Shown here in pieces: positions 62,452-64,000 of a stretch of DNA of 64,000 nucleotides. The DNA is from Actinomycetota bacterium (GTDB lineage Bacteria > Actinomycetota > UBA4738 > HRBIN12): the NCBI GenBank assembly GCA_026003015.1, contig BPGL01000001.1:838913-902912 (forward strand), given 5' to 3'. Below the pieces are notes generated by a model. It made no database searches. It had not been told where the DNA came from and was given only the letters and a program-made list of their open reading frames with translations. The position numbers were made by a program, and so were the translations under genes. Position 1 is the first letter of the stretch. Every line of letters begins with the position of its first letter.

Positions 62452-64000
62452 CGGGCGACCGGCCTTCGGGTGACCCAGAGCGCGACCGCCCACAGGACCG
62501 CGAGCAACCCGACCCCGAGGGTTCGCGGAAGCTGGGCCCCGTAGTCGACCCGGACCTCGGCGTCGGAGGCGAGCGGGCGGAAACCGAGCGCCCATCCGAA
62601 CGCGCGGACCGGCGCGGTCGACCCTCCGCCGTCGTCTCGCAGGCGCCAATCGGGGTCGTACTCCGATCCGATCACCACCCACGACCCGCCGGGGACCCGG
62701 CCGGCCCACCCGCCGGGCGCGGGCGCGAGCGGGACGGACCGCACCGACCCCAGGCGCCAGGCGGCCCGAGGCGCTGGCGTCGCGATCAGCGGCTCGTCGC
62801 CCTCCGCCAGCTGGAGGGCGGCGGCCGGCGGGAGGGCGGCGGCGTTGCGGAACACGTGGAGCCCCGCGGCCGGCACCTCGTCGAGGTCCACCTGCTCGCG
62901 CAGCACCGCCAACACCGCCGGCGGCAGGTCTCCCTCACGAGCCACGAGGTAGCGGATCCCGAACGGCGCGAGCGCGTGGCCCGCGTGGGCGGTCGAGCCG
63001 GAGACGAGGTCGCGCAGCGCCGCGAGCAGCGCGTCGGCACCCGGCCCGGCGAGCGGGCGGGCGAGGTCGAGGATCGAAGCGCCCTCGCGACCGGTCAGGC
63101 CCACCCGCAGGCTCGCGGGCCCGGCATCGAGCCGGTACGCCGGGTCGCCGCCCGGCGGGGGAAAGGGCTCGGGGCGGTCGCCGCCGAGCCACAGGATGCG
63201 GAACGCGCCCTCCGACGTCCCGTGGACGACGGCCCAGGCCGCGGGGATCCGCGCCGGATCGCCCACGGCCCGCTCCCCCAGCACGACCGCGATCGACTGC
63301 AGGCCGAGCCCGGCGACGAGGACGACCGCGAGCAGCGCCGTGCCGATCTGGCGGAACCCGAACGCCTCCCGCCCGAGCCCGCCGATCCCCGAAGCGAGGC
63401 CGTCGGCGACGAGGAACGCCTGGCCTGCGGCCGCGAGGGCCCCCCAGGTCGGGGCGTTCGCCAGCGCGGGCGGCAGCCACCCCACCGCGGAAGCCCACGC
63501 CAACGCCAGGCCCAGCACCGCCAGCACGGCCGTGCGCCACGTGCGGCCGAGCTGGGGACCTCGCGCGAGCGCGAGCCCGAGCACGGCGGCGACCGGCAGG
63601 AACAGGGCCGGCGGCCACGTGCCGGGACCGGGGCCGAGGGCGAGCCGAAGGACCGCGAGGGGGTCGGTCGTTCCGACCGTCGACCCGAGCGCGGCGCCGC
63701 CCCCGGCCGCGAGCGTGGGGACGAACGGGAACAGCAGGACGGCCGACGCGAGGGTCGCGCCGAGCGTGACCTGCAAGCCGCGGAGCCGTGCCGGTCCCCA
63801 CAGCGCCGCGAGGCCGATCGCCGCCAAGGCGGGGAGCGCGACGCCGGGGCTCGCCGCGACGCCGAGGGCGAGCGTGACCGCCAGGCCGGCGGCGAGACGT
63901 CGCCGTCCGTCGCGGGGCTCGCCCGCCGCGAACGCGACGTCGATCCGCTCGAGCAGCGGCGGCAGCGCCGCGAGCGCGACCAGGGTCGACAAGCGCGCCT
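62448..64000 (-). CDS. Large polytopic membrane protein, C-terminal part (5' truncated by window edge)
   Basis: The frame runs off the right edge; about 517 residues are visible. It has some ten hydrophobic helices, then an extracellular region (ILWLGGDRPEPFPPPGGDPAYRLDAG, FGIRYLVAREGDLPP) and a last helix. VVIGSEYDPDWRLRD before the last helix resembles the end domain of YfhO/GT-C-like proteins. In related actinobacteria the gene before DUF5719 encodes a family 2 glycosyltransferase with a long membrane C-terminus, which this may be. The catalytic part is outside the window. Confidence 0.65.
   Translation of the reverse strand, partial: ARLSTLVALAALPPLLERIDVAFAAGEPRDGRRRLAAGLAVTLALGVAASPGVALPALAAIGLAALWGPARLRGLQVTLGATLASAVLLFPFVPTLAAGGGAALGSTVGTTDPLAVLRLALGPGPGTWPPALFLPVAAVLGLALARGPQLGRTWRTAVLAVLGLALAWASAVGWLPPALANAPTWGALAAAGQAFLVADGLASGIGGLGREAFGFRQIGTALLAVVLVAGLGLQSIAVVLGERAVGDPARIPAAWAVVHGTSEGAFRILWLGGDRPEPFPPPGGDPAYRLDAGPASLRVGLTGREGASILDLARPLAGPGADALLAALRDLVSGSTAHAGHALAPFGIRYLVAREGDLPPAVLAVLREQVDLDEVPAAGLHVFRNAAALPPAAALQLAEGDEPLIATPAPRAAWRLGSVRSVPLAPAPGGWAGRVPGGSWVVIGSEYDPDWRLRDDGGGSTAPVRAFGWALGFRPLASDAEVRVDYGAQLPRTLGVGLLAVLWAVALWVTRRPVAR

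Overview
This window is 64 kb of very GC-rich chromosomal DNA from an actinobacterium, probably an uncultured, deep-branching one. The evidence is gene content and order. There is a mec / E1 / cysO / cysM / murI / Rv1339-like / rph / rdgB block laid out as in Mycobacterium tuberculosis. There is an InhA-like FabI, the actinobacterial families DUF3499 and DUF5719 near manB, a secA / hpf / comF / ahcY run, and a prfB / ftsE / ftsX / smpB / ssrA block. No phage, insertion sequence or CRISPR array is visible. Many genes seem to be transcribed without a leader: a TANNNT -10 box sits only 6-9 nt before the start codon.

Layout. 0-7.5 kb: the end of a PucR-type regulator, ornithine aminotransferase, a fused site-2 protease/CBS/PDZ/Lon-type protease, a DMT transporter, methylglyoxal synthase, tRNA-Leu(UAG), an alcohol dehydrogenase and a PspC protein. 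7.5-11.4 kb: a polyamine-type ABC importer (SBP, two permeases, ATPase). 11.4-15.2 kb: a cyclase-family hydrolase, OsmC, methylmalonate-semialdehyde dehydrogenase and an orphan histidine kinase. 15.3-21.2 kb: the rdgB-rph-MBL-murI-cysM and cysO-E1-mec modules, that is, sulfur-carrier-dependent cysteine synthesis plus cell-wall and RNA housekeeping. 21.2-28.7 kb: SelD, FabI, a DUF4333 lipoprotein, an NAD(P)-binding protein, a DrrAB exporter, a PLP decarboxylase, DUF2277 and an agmatinase-family enzyme. 28.7-36.9 kb: two overlapping FAD oxidoreductases, a GcvT-like protein, an alkaline-phosphatase-superfamily membrane protein and two-subunit aconitase X.

36.9-48.4 kb: a HAD/menorin-like fusion, a decayed RES-type toxin-antitoxin pair, tmRNA, smpB, ftsX, ftsE, a YfhO-like membrane protein, prfB with its programmed +1 frameshift, and secA. 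The N-terminal two thirds of secA is broken by many frame changes in this sequence, although every motif can still be read. 48.5-57.6 kb: a long, mostly translationally coupled minus-strand series: acetolactate synthase, a LuxR-type response regulator, hpf, comF, a hypothetical, ahcY, a purine nucleoside phosphorylase, a phosphoglucose/phosphomannose isomerase, a Trm112-like protein and manB. 57.7-64 kb: a zinc-ribbon protein, DUF3499, an L,D-transpeptidase, an ECF sigma / anti-sigma / TlpA unit, DUF5719 and the C-terminal part of a large membrane protein.

The most unusual items are the two-protease fusion at 1882-4005, the HAD/menorin fusion at 36901-38409, a CysO carrier with two residues after its diglycine, the repeated leaderless-promoter signature, and a palindrome that exactly fills the promoter spacer of the DUF3499 gene.
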